Shown piece after piece: positions 12,501-27,500 of a DNA stretch of 64,000 nt (position 1 is the first letter of the stretch; every line of letters begins with the position of its first letter). The stretch comes from Hetaerina americana (Eukaryota; Arthropoda; Insecta; Odonata; Calopterygidae): contig JAKTNV010000001.1 in NCBI GenBank assembly GCA_022747635.1, positions 38,992,072-39,056,071 of the forward strand, given 5' to 3'. Below the pieces are notes generated by a model. That model worked only from the letters and a program-made list of their open reading frames with translations, searched no databases and was not told the DNA's origin. The position numbers were made by a program, and so were the translations under genes.

Positions 12501-15500
12501 ATTATTTTATAAAACTATTCTGTAACTAAAAGTTAAGAATGACTTAATTTTTGATGTTAGAAGGTGGAAAACAAACGAGGAAGTGCCAAGTACGTATGTT
12601 GTGGGAGGAGAGAAGAATGTTGGGAGGAACACAAAGGAGTCAGGAAAGATGGATTCAAAGCATATTCATCTAATGTTGCAATTATCTCAGTCATTTTCAC
12701 TAGAGTACCTATGAGGAGTAGGTTACGGGAATATTTTGGAAGGGAAAGAGAGGATATTGGGGGAGCTAGAGTTTAGGATATGCATAGGAACGTGCTTAAT
12801 AAATGATTGGTTGTTGAGGAAGATGAGCGGAAGGTGTTAGATAATGAAAACGTTTTACCACGGGAGGCTGGAAGTATTTAAATAGCCAAATGCAAGCTAA
12901 TTCTAGTGTCCTTAATAATTGTATTGTTCATACTGTAAATGGGAGGAGGACATGGGAAAAATAATGGAAACGCCATTATTTAAATTTAATTTAAATTTAA
13001 ATAGTAGAATAAATAATTTTATCCATTACTGGTTTTCTTTCTACGAATAATTTTTCATTGATACTTCTGGCGAGTAAAATGATATTTCTCTCGCTTTCCT
13101 GTTAGTTTTCGTAGCTGATCAGTGTATGTGCCTACCAATCAATGCGGTAGATGTGGGTTGCTTTTCCGTCTTGGAGTTGTTTAGAGGCACAGAGGATGAA
13201 CCCTTTTCAAAGGTAAGTTTCCCAGTGCGTTGAGTCATTATCATGAAGTCGTTGCTAAAGTTTTGGGAAATTTTATGAATGAACTACTTCAGCTATTCCA
13301 TTGTTTTCAATTTTGTTCTTTTAAGTCGAGTAATTTTGTGGAAATTTGTTCACATCTTATTTGAAAATTCAAATTGGGTCCTGAACTTTAGAATTATTAA
13401 TTGTTCAGAGCCTCACTTTCTATATTAAAACTGTCTGTTGCATATGGTTGTATTGTCAATCGGAATCTCCTGACCGATTTAAACACACGTATCAGTTCGT
13501 AGATAACTATATTCAAAGCCAATGTCGATTTGCTAGGATAATTCTTCCTAGTTCATAAATTTGCTAGTGCACTCTAATTTTCTTCGATATCATTTCTGAA
13601 TAGTGAAAAGGTTTAGTGCCAAGATCTCTTCTACTATGTAAGTTCTCTTGAAAGAGCAGATGCCCATATTTTTCAGCTTCCGCATTACGGATAGTCAGTG
13701 CAATCATGCGCTTAAATTTTAGGAGGTTGATTTTTACTGTGGTATAATAATGATTTGAAATCTTTTGTGAGCTATCTCCCGGGAATTGGGTCAAGCACCA
13801 TTTGAAGTCTTTCGATTCTGCGGACTCTGAGGAGGAACTTCTGCTTATGGCCGTTGCTTCTTGCTTTTTCGTAGTATTTTTTCGACTAAATGAGGGTTTT
13901 ACCCATTGATGGTGGCTATATTAATAATCGTAAATTCTATATTGAAATTTTTGCGAGAAGAGGGGTGTGTAGGGGGCGGTGGATCATCTAGTAGAGGGCT
14001 GCAGGATTGTGAGAAAATTGGCGGGTGAAATCGTTAGTAATTATGTAATCTGCATTAGTGGGTTTTATGTATATTGAGGACTTGTGTCTCTTTTCCCTTA
14101 TGGTTACTGACAAATCAAACATTACCGAGCTTATTGCTCATGAAATTTGTACTCGATGTTGTCAAAATTCGATGACTTGCGTTTTACCTTAAAATAAAGC
14201 TGTGGAAAAGTACAAATTCTTTTGATATGGATACTAAATACTTCCACGTAGGGAAACCTGAAAACGCAAAGAATAAACTAAAGAAAATATGGATAGAGAA
14301 TGCTATAAAAATCTTTCAATGAAGGAAAAATCTCCAGGTGATTTGTATATCATAGAAAGTGTCTATTAGATTTGTAAAGATAAGGGTCATTTATGTCAAT
14401 TTTACATTGGTCACATATTTTTTAGTTCGATAGTCCTTTTATTTATCAAGCGTTACGGTAGGTTCATTCGAGTTGGTTAGTGTTAAAAAAGTGAATTTTG
14501 ATTGTTTACCTACCCTATTTTGCGTCATAATGTCATTCTGTAGGGACTTACGATATATAGTAACTCCTGGTTTGTGGTATCCTAACGGGGAAAAAGTTTC
14601 GCGCAATGAAAATTAAGTGCTTCAAGTAGTTCATTTTACATAACTATGACACATTATATTCGGGATAATATCAAGAAAGTGTTCACAAAATTCTCTCTAC
14701 AAAAAAGTACATTCATTGTTAGGAGTCATTATGGTAATATGCTAATTGTTATTTGTGTTTATTTTTTGAGTCCATGAAAAACCTATTGCTCTTAGCAATT
14801 TTTCCTTCTGCTCTAAAATAAATGTGATTTTGTCTAAAATATTTTTGCAAACTACAGAAATAGAGATTCCCAAGGCGAAGGAAATAAATGAATTATGTTG
14901 CTTATAGTTATATTCTGTGTTATTTTATGTGCAGAGATGGTGCCAGAAATAATCAGTATTATTCTTATTGCATGATACACCTATTTCTCCCCTTAACTTG
15001 TAATCTGAAATCAAAGAAACATATTACACAGACATTTTAGGTAATTTAAATTTCAAAATACTAATAGGGATTAGCATTCTCTTCAGCTTATATTTCACAT
15101 TTCACGAAAAAAATAATTTGAGACTAAATACCAACTTTCGAGATAATTTATTCAAATTAAAGAAGGGCAGTGGTACAATACTCGTTGTGGGGAAAAGTAT
15201 TTGATGTTTGGCAGGTGAAATCTGATCTATTTTATGTAGTTTTCTCCTTGCTAAGAAACTTCACTCTTTCAAGTCTAGGCAAGGAACTTTCATTTGGATA
15301 TATATGCCTTTTGGTAGTTGCATTAACCATCCATTTTGCACTGATAGTGCTTCATTTGTTAAATGCTGTAGTTTCAGATCTAATTAGGTAATAATTGAAT
15401 TATTATTGGGAATAACTACTCAAACTAGTAGAAAGTAATGACTGAGCTTTTAGATTCCACCGATTTAAGTTCCATGAAATGGTTAACTTACCACCAACTA

Positions 15501-18500
15501 ATGCTTTAGAAGAAGTGATTATTCATGAAATTTGCTTTAGTTCCTAAAATAGTATTTATCCAGTTGGCTTAATTATCTACTTTCATGAAAATGATTTCAC
15601 TTTCCCGTAGTCAATCTTGGAATCCTATTAACTGCGTAAGAAAAGAAACTAAATGATACGTTCCTTTCCTTACTTTGAAACACTGTAGTTCTCAAATTTA
15701 GCTGTCTGCATTTGTCGTAATGGTCCCATTCGGGTATTTGATTTGAATATTTCATTTTTCAGATTGAAAAGGACATTGTCAGCACGATAGTAGGTTGGCT
15801 TGGTAGGAGTGTAAGCCCAGCTATTTTAAATCGAAATAAAAAGGAAGAAAAATTAGATCTCTTAACAGAGCGCACGAATATATTTCTTAAGCTCCACAAA
15901 ACGTTTTTACGTTTTTGTTTACACACCGAGGTCGATCGTGACTCCAAGGACAACGTAATTGAGGAATTAATGGTAAGAAGTAATTTATATGGTTGATCTT
16001 ATAATGTTAATAAAACACCGGGACCCTTTAAGTGCTAGGGCTATCTGTTCACCTGTCAGAGTTTTGTGAGTTGAAAATAACTTAGCTGGGTAGACCAGGT
16101 GGTCGTGTGTGCCTGCAGAACCAAATGTGGCGGGTTTGAGTCTCGCCTCGGGCAATAGTAATCCCGGGCGAAAAAAATTATTTTAATTCGTATTTTGAAA
16201 CTTTTATTTTTGATTCACTCCGGTAAAACCTTTAGTTATACTTAAAAACGAATCAGAATATGGTGATTCTTCAATAAGTTAGTTTTCGCGGCCATGTTTC
16301 ACTATTTTTCTGATAAAATGAACTCCGTAATATCCAACGGTGAAACTTATTATTTTTCCTCTGTGACAGCACTACGTACGTGATCTTAAGGAAAGAGAAC
16401 AGATTCATGGGAATGGATATGTATAAGACAGTTTTCCTTAATTGAATTACTTTGATGAATAAAATGAAATAATTTCAGAGTTTAAAAATCATTCGCCTTG
16501 ACCGGTGATTTTTACACTCTGAAATTATTGCATTGAAATGCATATTAGCGGATGACTGCGTTAAAAGTTACTGTTGCGGCATCTCTCTCAGTTTCTTTGG
16601 AATTTGTTGAATATAGTAATTTTTAGAAGTGAATTATTATGTTTCATAATTTTATGATCAATTTATGTTAAAAATACTCCATACAGTCTGTATGTTGTCA
16701 TGGTAAACCAATGAGTAGAACACTGAGTTACTAACGAGAGGGTCTGGATTTGATTCCGGGTGAGTCCCCTGGGCAAACTCAGCTTCACTCAAGCAGTGTG
16801 ATTGTTCGAATGCCAAAGATTTCCTCAAAAATCACAGGCGGTCATGGGAAAGAAACTGGCCTCCGACCTGATGTGTGAAGTTCACACGACACCCCTACCC
16901 TTATCTGATAATTTCGCATGCCCTCGGTATTACTTTAGTAAAACATGGCAGCTCTACGCTCCCATATCAAACCAACCTCCGGGTTGATAACTGTGATTTT
17001 GTTAAAATTTTGAATGGTGAGAGTTGCGAGTTATTTAACACCTTTATTTTTCTCTTGTCCGTAAAATACAAAGTAATGAAAAAAGTTTGATTGCTGTGGA
17101 TTTTGGAATACTTATACTATATGTTATCAACTGATTATGTTGGGGTGGAAGATAAACAGATCTATGACATTCCCGAGATCTCGTATAATTTACATGCATT
17201 TTTGAAAGAAGTGGTTCCTCTATCGTACGTTAGAATTCTTCAAATCGACGTCACATACATGCTATTTTTTGAAACAATATAATTTTATTTATGCGTATGT
17301 CTATGAAGGAAATACTTTAGCTTTCGTAGTTATTTAGTAACGAATTAATTTGACTGTGAAACGATCATTGCTTTATTGGATTTAGGAGGGTAGATCGCGC
17401 TACTTATAACCCGAGGGATCATTTAGTGTCCGGTGCTGGGGGCATTTTGGACCCTGTTTCCTTAAAATCTCATCGGTCTACTAGAGTTAAGGTCCACGTT
17501 TTAATGCGTCAGGTGTGGCACGATAAATCACAGGAAGCGACGAGATCATAGGAACTATTTTTCAATTTCCTCCGTTGAAGCTTACAACTTTAAGAAAAAA
17601 TAATTTTAATTCATTTTAACGCCTTACGTGAAGGAGAGGAATCATTTTGATTTGTGTATTCGTAGGTAAACATGAATGACTTATTAGACGCCGAGCGAGT
17701 GAGATTCTTCCTCTTTCACGAAGACGCAAACAAGGATTGTATGTGGCCCCCAGAGTCATGTGAATGCTATGAAAGCCAAATGCTTTCTAATAAATGTTTC
17801 AACTGGAAGAATAAGAGACTAATTGAGTGAGTATTTTGTTCTAAGGAAGTTCCTTTTCTGTAACGTGTAGTGAAAGGAATAATACTTTAATGTATAACAT
17901 TTGCACCCCTTTACGCCAATAGGTAATGTTTAGTCAAATGGTTCATATATTAAGCGTGTTACTATAATGATCAAATAGTTATGTTAGTCCTCTTAGTCCT
18001 GAAAAACATTTTGACGGGAATAAAGCAATTTTTGGCGGTAAATAGTTGAGAATGTTGGACGTGGAGATTTTATACACCAGATTAGAGGCGTTATTCATTT
18101 ACTAACACGATTGGCAAGTTTGCTTCGTATGGCCAGAAAACCATTAATTTATTGGCTTTGCTTGCAGGTTTAATCCAGAAATCGATATAGCGTGGTCGGC
18201 AATAAACGCAAAGAACGTTACTAATGTCGATGTCCGAACATCAGATACGGAGCTGAAGCATAATATTGATGTGGGATATGGTTACTGCGTCAGCAACATG
18301 CTATCGTTTCCGATCTATGGAAAGAGTAAAGTTGTCGGTGAGTTGATCCATCTATGTGAAAGTAAATCAGTATTCATTGTATAAATGTTACCTCAAAACT
18401 CCAGTTTTCGGTTCGTCTTCGTGAAACATCTCGAGATCGGAATCTGGAATATATTTTGGGAATTCTGATGCACTCTTAAAATAAGCGTATATTATGAATT

Positions 18501-21500
18501 GCGGTAGGTGAAGTCAAAGATGGTAGTGAAATGGGGGACTACGGTTTAGGAGCAAGGAATGACCACGGGGAGAAAGCAATAGAGTTATGTAGGAGACGAG
18601 GGCTAATCATTAGGAATAAATACTTTAGACTCCACTAAAGGCGTATGTACAAATGGAAAATGCCTGAAGATTCAGAAAATATCAGTTATTCTATATTATG
18701 GTTGGTTCAGGAAGGGAAGAGGTACGCGTGATGCCATTGCAGTAATGAGATCTCTAATCGAGAGGAATGTAGAATACAATAGGACGTATTATCCTGTTTC
18801 GTAGATTTCGAAAATGCGTTTGATAGAGTGAATTGGGAAAAACTACTGAGTACATTGCAGAAAATAGGAATAGATTGGAGGGAAAGGAGGCTAATCCGCA
18901 ACCTGTACATGTCTCAGACTGCTCAGGTACGAGTGGGGAACGGAGAGTCCGGATGGGCAGTGTTAGGAAGAGGTGCAAAGCAGGGTTGCCCACTATCACC
19001 GGTGCTGTTCAACGTTCATTTGGAGAAAATGATTAAAGAGGCATGGAAAGAACTGGAAATAGGAATGAAATTCGGTGGGGAATTCGTAAAAACAGTTAGG
19101 TTTGCTGACGACATAGCTCTAGTTTGTCAAGGGGTTGCAAGCATAGATGAGTAAATTGGAAATTCAATGCGATAGACATGAGTATATCAACTTAAAACTT
19201 CTATAGACGATTTCTTTCACAGTACCGGTGAATAACAGAAATAGAATATTGTAGGGTAGAAAATTACTTAATTACTTAATTAATTATTGGGAAAAATGTT
19301 AAGGCAGGAAAAGTAAATTTACTATGTGGTAATGAGTTGTGTAATGGAATGTTTAAGGTGTTAGAAGGATGGCAGCATGGTGGATGAGGAAGATGGACAA
19401 AATGAACCGGCAGTTTGATCGGCATGAAGAGTGATAAAAACTATGTGGATTTGAAAAATGGTTTATTTTCATGCAGACTGTTCGAATGATTTAGTAAAGT
19501 GTAATGCGCTCAAGAGTTTAGTAGCCCTGCTTAATGCTTAAGAGAATGCGACATAGTGTAGTTGTTTTTATGGGTCAACCAAATCCCTATCTCTGACTAG
19601 TAGGCTACTGATAAATCGTTTAGGTCAATAAGATGTGATGTAAGATTTGAATAGTAATATGCGCTGTATGCGATATGAATGAGGTTAAAATAAAAAAAAC
19701 TGCGTTACAGTGATGCCTCGTGCTATTTAAAAATTATCCATGCGCTATGTGAACAGGAACTTTGGGTGCAGATTGGTTTGTTGCTTATGCTTGTTTGATG
19801 ATTTTTCTGGGGTATCTTTTTTATTACTGAACCTTGACCACTAAATGAAAGCCTTTTGACTTCATTGGAGTATTTTTCTCGTTTACTAAATTCAACTCAG
19901 ATAAATGAAATATCGTTTTGGTGATGAAACCTTTTCGTTTTCAGGCTGATGCCTGTTATTGTATCTAAAATATTTTTAAAACTAATGTCAACTTTGAAAT
20001 ATCTTTTATAATAATAACACTTTATTTATGTTAATATCAGCGCATTAACATAAATATATATATACCTGTATATGTGGTACATACTAAAAAGTAAATAACT
20101 GGGTGAATTTTAATGTATTTAAGCTAAAAGGACTTATAAATTTGCATCGTTCACAAATTAGGTGCTGTTAATGTTATCAACAAACTGAATAAACCTTATT
20201 TTACAAGATTAGATGAAGAAATATGCTTACGGGTAGCGGAGTACTTTGCATTTATTTTGAACTGTAATGGTTCATTGACGAAAAACTCACAAAAAGTAAG
20301 TATATTTATTATTTCACTAGCAAGGCCCCTTGGTGTGCGAGAACACATGGCCTTCCTATGTAACGTTGCCTGAAAATGTGAAAATGTTTGCGTTCCTGAA
20401 GTATTTGAGAAGATTTTAGAATTAAATTTTAGCATTTAGCGAACATATTATATTAAATCAAGAAACTTAAATATATTTTCATTAGAGGCATTTATTTTGA
20501 GAGCGCGAGGCACTTTTATTGCATATTTTTTAAATAACTTGCGTTCACTTTATCGTAGATTTAAATTATGAAGAGTATTTTATAATTTTGCTTGTAAAAT
20601 GTAAAGGAAATTTATTACACAATGTTCATAAAGAATAGCAGAAATTGAATAGTTTATGCCTGAGCTTGAGGTGTGTTTCAATTCTTTTCTTTTAAGTTAA
20701 CTGTCGACATTTCACCCCTCACGTGTTAAAAAAAAATAAATTTCTCATGTTTAATATATACTGACAGTCAAATAATTTATCAAGGACGGTAAATTTTGAG
20801 ACTGTAATACTAAAAAGTACGATTTAAAAATAACTTTTCGCCAAAAGAATATTAGTAAGACTTTGTGAGATCAGTGCTAGTTCCTATTCCGGAAAAGATA
20901 TAGGCTACATCGTGTGAAGAATACTGAACAGTAAATTTGATTTTCCACGCAACTAAATTGGTTCTCAGGATCATCAATAAAAGGATGGAGAGCAAGGCAA
21001 ACGATTACATAGTAGATAATCAGTTTGGGTTCAGGAAGGAGAGAGGCACGCACGATGCTATTGCAGTAATAAGATCACTAGTAGAGAAATTTAGAATACA
21101 ATGAAGACGTATTAACCTGTTTCGTAGATTTAGAAAATGCGTTTGATCGAGTGAATTGGGAAAAGCTACTGAATATATTGCAGAAAATAGGAATAGATAG
21201 ACATATAGACATAGATAGAAATAGAGAGACAGGAGGCTAATACGCAACCTGTGCAGGTGCGGATTGGAGATTCCGCATGGGCAGTGTTAAGAAGAGGAGT
21301 AAGGCAGGGTGGTCCATTATCACTGCTCCTGTTCAAAGCATATGTGGAGGAAATGATCAAAGAGGCATGGGAAGAACTGGAGATAGTAATGGAAATTGGC
21401 GGGGAATTCATGAAATCAGTTAGGTTTGCTGATAACCAAGCTCTTGGCAGTGAATTCTTCTCGGGATTTCATCCGGGTAATCTCCTCCATCTCCATCGCT

Positions 21501-24500
21501 GCCGACGTTTCGATGAAATCCTTTTCCATCGTCATCAGGGCCGATGACGATGGAAAAGGATTTCATCGAAACGTCGGCAGCGATGGAGATGGAGGAGATT
21601 ACCCGGATGAAATCCCGAGAAGAATTCACTGCCATCATCCGCCGGGAGAAAGTGAAAACCAAGCTCTTGTCTGTCAGTCAGCCAGAGGTTGCAAGCATGG
21701 AAAACAACTGGAATTTCAGTTCGATATATATTAGATGAGAATCCCGTATCTATCGAACAGGTGGAAAAGTTTACATATCTCGGAAGTGTTTTGGATCAAA
21801 ATGGTCTAAGTAGTAGGGACAGAAGTAGAAGAATTGCGTTAGGCAAAGAAGATGTCACAAGGAGGGAATCGTTGACATTGAGTGAGAGTGTTAAGAAAAG
21901 GCTTGTTAAAACTATAAGGAGCGTGGTTATCTAGGGCACGGGAAAATGGTCATTGAAACAGGATGATAAGAATGGATTGGAGGCTTTTGAAATGTGGGTG
22001 AGGGGAAGAATGGAGAAGATGATGTGGACCGAAAGGAAACAAATCAGGAGGTGTTAGATATTGTTTGAAAAGAGAAGGGATTGCTGGGAGAAATCCTAAG
22101 GAGACCGAAAAAATGGATACAAAGAATATTGATTAAGCAACGAGGGTGTTGAAGACTGTGATAAGAGAGGAGAATTTTAGGCCAACGATAAAGGGGACGG
22201 AATAGGAAAAGGGATGCTGGACGGATTGAAGGGAGGAAGGAAGTATACGGACATAAAGAGGGGCTTGTAATAATCTTTTAAAATTCCATCTGATAGATTT
22301 TTTTTCAATTTGCGATTCTAGTACAATGAACGAGAATACCTGTAACATGCCAATGAGAGCAGCAAAATAAAATGTTTATGAAATCTCACCAGTCACTAAG
22401 TATTATATATTTTCAAGAGTTTAATCGTGCAGATTAGGTGAATTTTCTGAAGATTATATTTTTCCTGAACCCCCCATTGTATTTAATTCACACCGATTAG
22501 AAGTCCTTATGGTGAACTATAAATACTAATATTCCTGGGAAGGAAGTAAGTATGATAATTATTGTAAAAATATAGAAAACTAATATATTTAACTCATTCT
22601 CTCCTTTCTTTCCCTACCTCAAACGAAGAATATAGATTATCTCAGTGTTTGTTTCTTTTCAGCACAATTCGCAGTCCCTTCTGATTAATTATTTATGAAT
22701 GAATTCCCATGAAAACCATTATCTTTGTTATATTAAAAAATATTATTCATTGATACTTGTTATTGAATCTAATTCATGTATTGCAAAATATGTTGGTTTT
22801 TGGCTCTTAAAACCTTGTTCAAAGATGTCACCTGCCGAAATAAAATTACACAAGATCAATTTAACTGTCAATAAGTTTGGTATAACAAATATATGAACTT
22901 TGTAATTCACTTATATTTGATTATTATCATTGCTGCAATTTGAATAAATACGAAAATTGTACTTCTTTTAGGAATTAGAGTTCGAGATCGCTCTTAACAT
23001 GTTCTCCAACCGCTTGGAACCTACGCAAGAATGTATAAACTTTCTGGTCAATTCAGATTTCTGCCATGTCCTTCCAGATGGGTTTCTAAGGTATGCGTGA
23101 CCTGAGCGATCTGTTGAATAATATTTCAATGCAACAATTTGAGATTGTGAAAATTATTCGCCTTGAAAGGCGAATGATATTTACATGCTGAAATTGTTGC
23201 ATTGAAATGCATATTAGCGGATGACTCCGTTAAAAGTTACTGTTGCAGCATCTCCCGCAGTTTCTTTTGAATTCATTGAATAATACTTTCAACGCAATTG
23301 ACTAATTACTATACCTTCAATCTCTATAATTATAGGTTTAATTGGTATCCTCTGGGCTACGAAGATCATCTGGAACATCTGGCATACTTCATGATGAAGG
23401 ACATGATCGATGAAGTTTTTGCTCCAAACAGAGCAATTCTGGCCAAATTAATTTTATTCACAAAGAATCTGTACAACCCGATTAGTTTTCATAATTTTGA
23501 GCATGCTGTAAGTGTTCTTCATTGCATCTACATTATTTTCAAGCAAAACGTGAATATATTTCGCCAAATTGAGGTTAGTGTTACTAATAATGTATCGTAC
23601 AGAGTTCAAATCAATACATATTTGTTTAATGTATCGTTATTGATAGAGAGTAGACATTTTTTCAATAGGCAGTTGTTTTTCAATTAAAATGGTAGTTATC
23701 ACGAAACTGAAATTTCTGTTGGTGAAATTAAAAATTTTTTAGGGATTATACTTCATTCACCAGATTCCCAAGTCCTCGTGGCTGCGTGGGACTTACTCAG
23801 CCAGCCTATTTAATGATAAAGCTGAAATGGTTGGTTATGTACTATTGCAGGTGACGGCGTTGGCGGTCACTGCGTTATGCCATGACGCTGGCCGCAGTCG
23901 ATATCGTCTTAAGGGTGTCTCTCCATCAGAAAATATTCATCAAAAGCTCTATGATGTTGTCCAAGGCTACAGTAGTGTGTCTGAACGGATTGTGGGCATT
24001 GTCAAGGTAAAAAAATATGAATTGGGTATTTTGAATAAGATTTTAGATACATTTTCAAGATCGATGACTAGCAGTGAAGTCTAAATTCTTTATTCTCCAT
24101 CCATAGTCAACTAATACTCCATTTCTTCTTCATATTTTTCGAATTTTGAATGGTAGCTCTCAATTCTTTTTGCGAAATTTCCGTCTGCAAGCGAAGTAAC
24201 CAAGAGTCAGAATTGGCCACCTTCTGATCTTTTCATTAATGAAACATTTTGATATAATTTTAAGATCTCTCAGAATTTCTTTTAAGTACGTTTTTCCAAA
24301 AGACATCTATCGCATGGTGTCATTAAAATTCGGAAGGGAGTTCGAAACAGGGATAGAATTGTTGTATTAAAACTAGGGGAAAATAATTGGACCCTTTCAA
24401 TCACGAATTAAGTCTATAATAAGTAGTATATAATGGAAGTCAACATTCAAAATAAGTTTAACGCATATTCATCAAATTGTTAACAACGCTTCTCAATGTC

Positions 24501-27500
24501 AAATGATATTGCCCCATTGGCGCTTGATTTCATAATCAGGAAACACCCATAAAGAATGGAAAGAATGGCAAAAGCGTAGCTTAATAATGCCCTCATAATG
24601 TGGCACTGAACCCTTGGATAATTAATGGTATTAGACATTGCTTCTTTAAAATTAAGAAAAATTAATTGCATTCATTTTTGTTCCAAGTTTCCGAACTATT
24701 AATTTTCCAGTTCAGTAATCTTGATTCCGGGCATGAAGAAATGGAACACTGATTCGATGAAGTTTTCAGCTTTGGTTATTGGCTATATGTTGCTCGTTAA
24801 GGGCTGAAATTCGATCTGTGTGATAACCTTTTGGTGGCGCAAAATTTTATAAAACCGAATAAATTAAACTGCGAATTTTCAAGCAAACAGACGGCATTAT
24901 GAACCTTTTTAAAAATTATATTGTGAGTTTCCACGAGAATGAAGCCTGAATTGGAAATTGTGTTAATTTTATCAAAATTTGTTCCCGACTCAATTTCCAT
25001 TTTTGCTCTTCATTTATATCACTGTAAGTTTACCCTATTCATTCCATTCTTATTCGAATCAGTAAAAAATTTAATCATAAAATATTCATTACTAATACTC
25101 CAATACTTTGTTTTTATGTACCAAAGGATGTTGAGATGTTTAAGCACCTACCAAATGAAGAGTATCAAGAAATGATGAATTTAGTCATGCACTATGCCAC
25201 AGGCACCGATCTCTGTGTTTCATTCGAAAAGAGGTTGAGAGTCAAGAGACTGATGGAGAGAAATGAGCTCGACCTTAAAGTACCTTTGCACAGGTAAGCA
25301 CTGAATTAAATGCCACACACTTTTCCTCCGGCGAAAAAAGCTTATCAGGTGGTCAAACCACAGCCGTTTCTCTTCGCTTTAGACACCAGCACTATTAAAG
25401 TGTTAAAGGAGATGGGGCTTGATGACAATAGAAATTTATTGAGAGATGAGTCAAAAATAACAAATGCCAAGAGATCCTGACTTATCACTGGCTGAAGAAT
25501 GTAGCTATTGCGATCTATGTTTACAAATAGAGTAGCCATCACCGCAAGGGCCCATAAATGATTTATTGATGAAAATTGTTGGTTTGAACCTATTTAGCTG
25601 AATTATGAACCCTAAACTTCTTAATCATAATAATATAACTAAGCAATAACCTCTGAAGGTTTATAAATTTGATTTGTCTTCCGATCTGCAAGTTTTTTTG
25701 CCTTTTATATTGCAAAAAGCGCTATTATTTTATGCCTGCTTCTCCTATGTTTCAAAGTAACATGTGGGAGAAACAAATAATATTTTGAAGGATTTAATTT
25801 TCACAGGTCTCAGTGTATGGTGTTAGTAATGAGTGCAGCGGATTTGTCGGGCCAGACTAAACCTATTAATATCGCAGTGATGCTCACCCGGAGAATTTAC
25901 GAGGAGTTTCACGAAATGGTGAGTGGAAATTGATTTTTTAATTTTATACTAAAGTTCACCTTCAGGAATTCTGAATATTCCTTGTTTTCTGTTTCAACTC
26001 TATTTCAATAGCCCTCTTGTGCCTTCAAAATACATATTTGAATTTTTTCACCTATCGTTGTCGAAAATTTAATGCGAGAATGAGAAAGTTGATTTTGTAG
26101 TAGTAGTAGTAGTTTTCGGGAAGGCGACCGACAGCTGAGGTCATTTGCGCCATTCGGGATGGATGGGAAAGGGGGAATGGTGGAGAGAAACCCGACTTCG
26201 GCATTTAAATTTTAACGAAAGGCACTAAGGGGTCCGCAGCTCTACATCCTATCCGACGGACAGTATACTCAAAAGGGCCCTCCACAAAGCGCCTCAAGTA
26301 GGGATCGGGATACCACTGAAAAATACCGGATGCGAACCCGGGCCCTCTGAGTGGGAAGCCAGTACGTTAGCCACCGCAATATTCCGATCCCCGGTGATTT
26401 GGATATTTAAGACTAATGGTGTAGGTGTGTGACATGGTGGAGGAAACGTTAAGGAGTTGGACAACAGGCATAGAAAAATAAAGTGTTTGGCATTAGAATG
26501 TTTATAGGTAGCGATAAAATTGCAGTTTTACCCAGTCGATGGATTGTTGTAAATGTGATGATCTAATGCCACCCCAAAATAATGGCTGGACTAACATGAA
26601 ACGCAGTCGCCAACTGTCAGGTAGCATTCCACTCATGCAGGACGGAAATTTACAAACAAATCACTTATACAAATTTATTTATTAATACGATACCCAATTA
26701 TCCCCCCAAGGGCGCGTGACGGGGCCCGGTAGGACGCCAGCCATTAAGTGATTTGATGGGGAATTTAACCCTCTTCCTTGTATGTTCCTGACTATTTGCG
26801 CTAGTCCTACCCATTTTGTTTCCCCCTTCAGGTGTTGTCGCAAATAGTGCGTGAGAAAACGACTACTTGAATCTGTCCGTTCGACAGTCTTATCTCTCTC
26901 ATTTGGTGAGAATTTTCATTTGGGCTTATGGGACATAATTATATCTTCTATGTCAGATGAAAAACCACACCAGTTGGTGAGTCACATGTTGTCTTGATAG
27001 GCGAGGCTAAGTAGGCTGAGTAGACGGAAGATGTCTGGCAAGTTCGATGGGCGTTTAAACGAAACGGAGGGGCAATGTGGGAATAAAAATGATGTGGAGT
27101 GATTGTTATTAATAATTGGGAAGAGTTCACGGATTATATGTTTAATTTTGTGGGTTCCAGGGAAGTAAGTGGTGATAAAGTTAGGGAATTTTTGGCGGTT
27201 TGGTTTGGGGAGAGAAGTGTATTGGGTAGACGGTTTGAGAATTTTACTATTCAGTAGTTTTCAAGGTACCCGCATTTCCTGAGAGAGTCATGTAGCTGGC
27301 CAATGTATTTCTGTTGGGAGGGGGTGCTAATGCAGAGAACGAAGCGACGGACTGTGACTGAGAATGGGATGGAGCGTTGTGTATGTGATGAATGGCAGCT
27401 ATTGAAATGAAGGTATTGTTGGTTGGTTCAATGTGGACTGAGGCGTTAAACTTATTGTTCTGGAGGTAAATGTCGGCATATAGGAAATATAGTCAGATAT

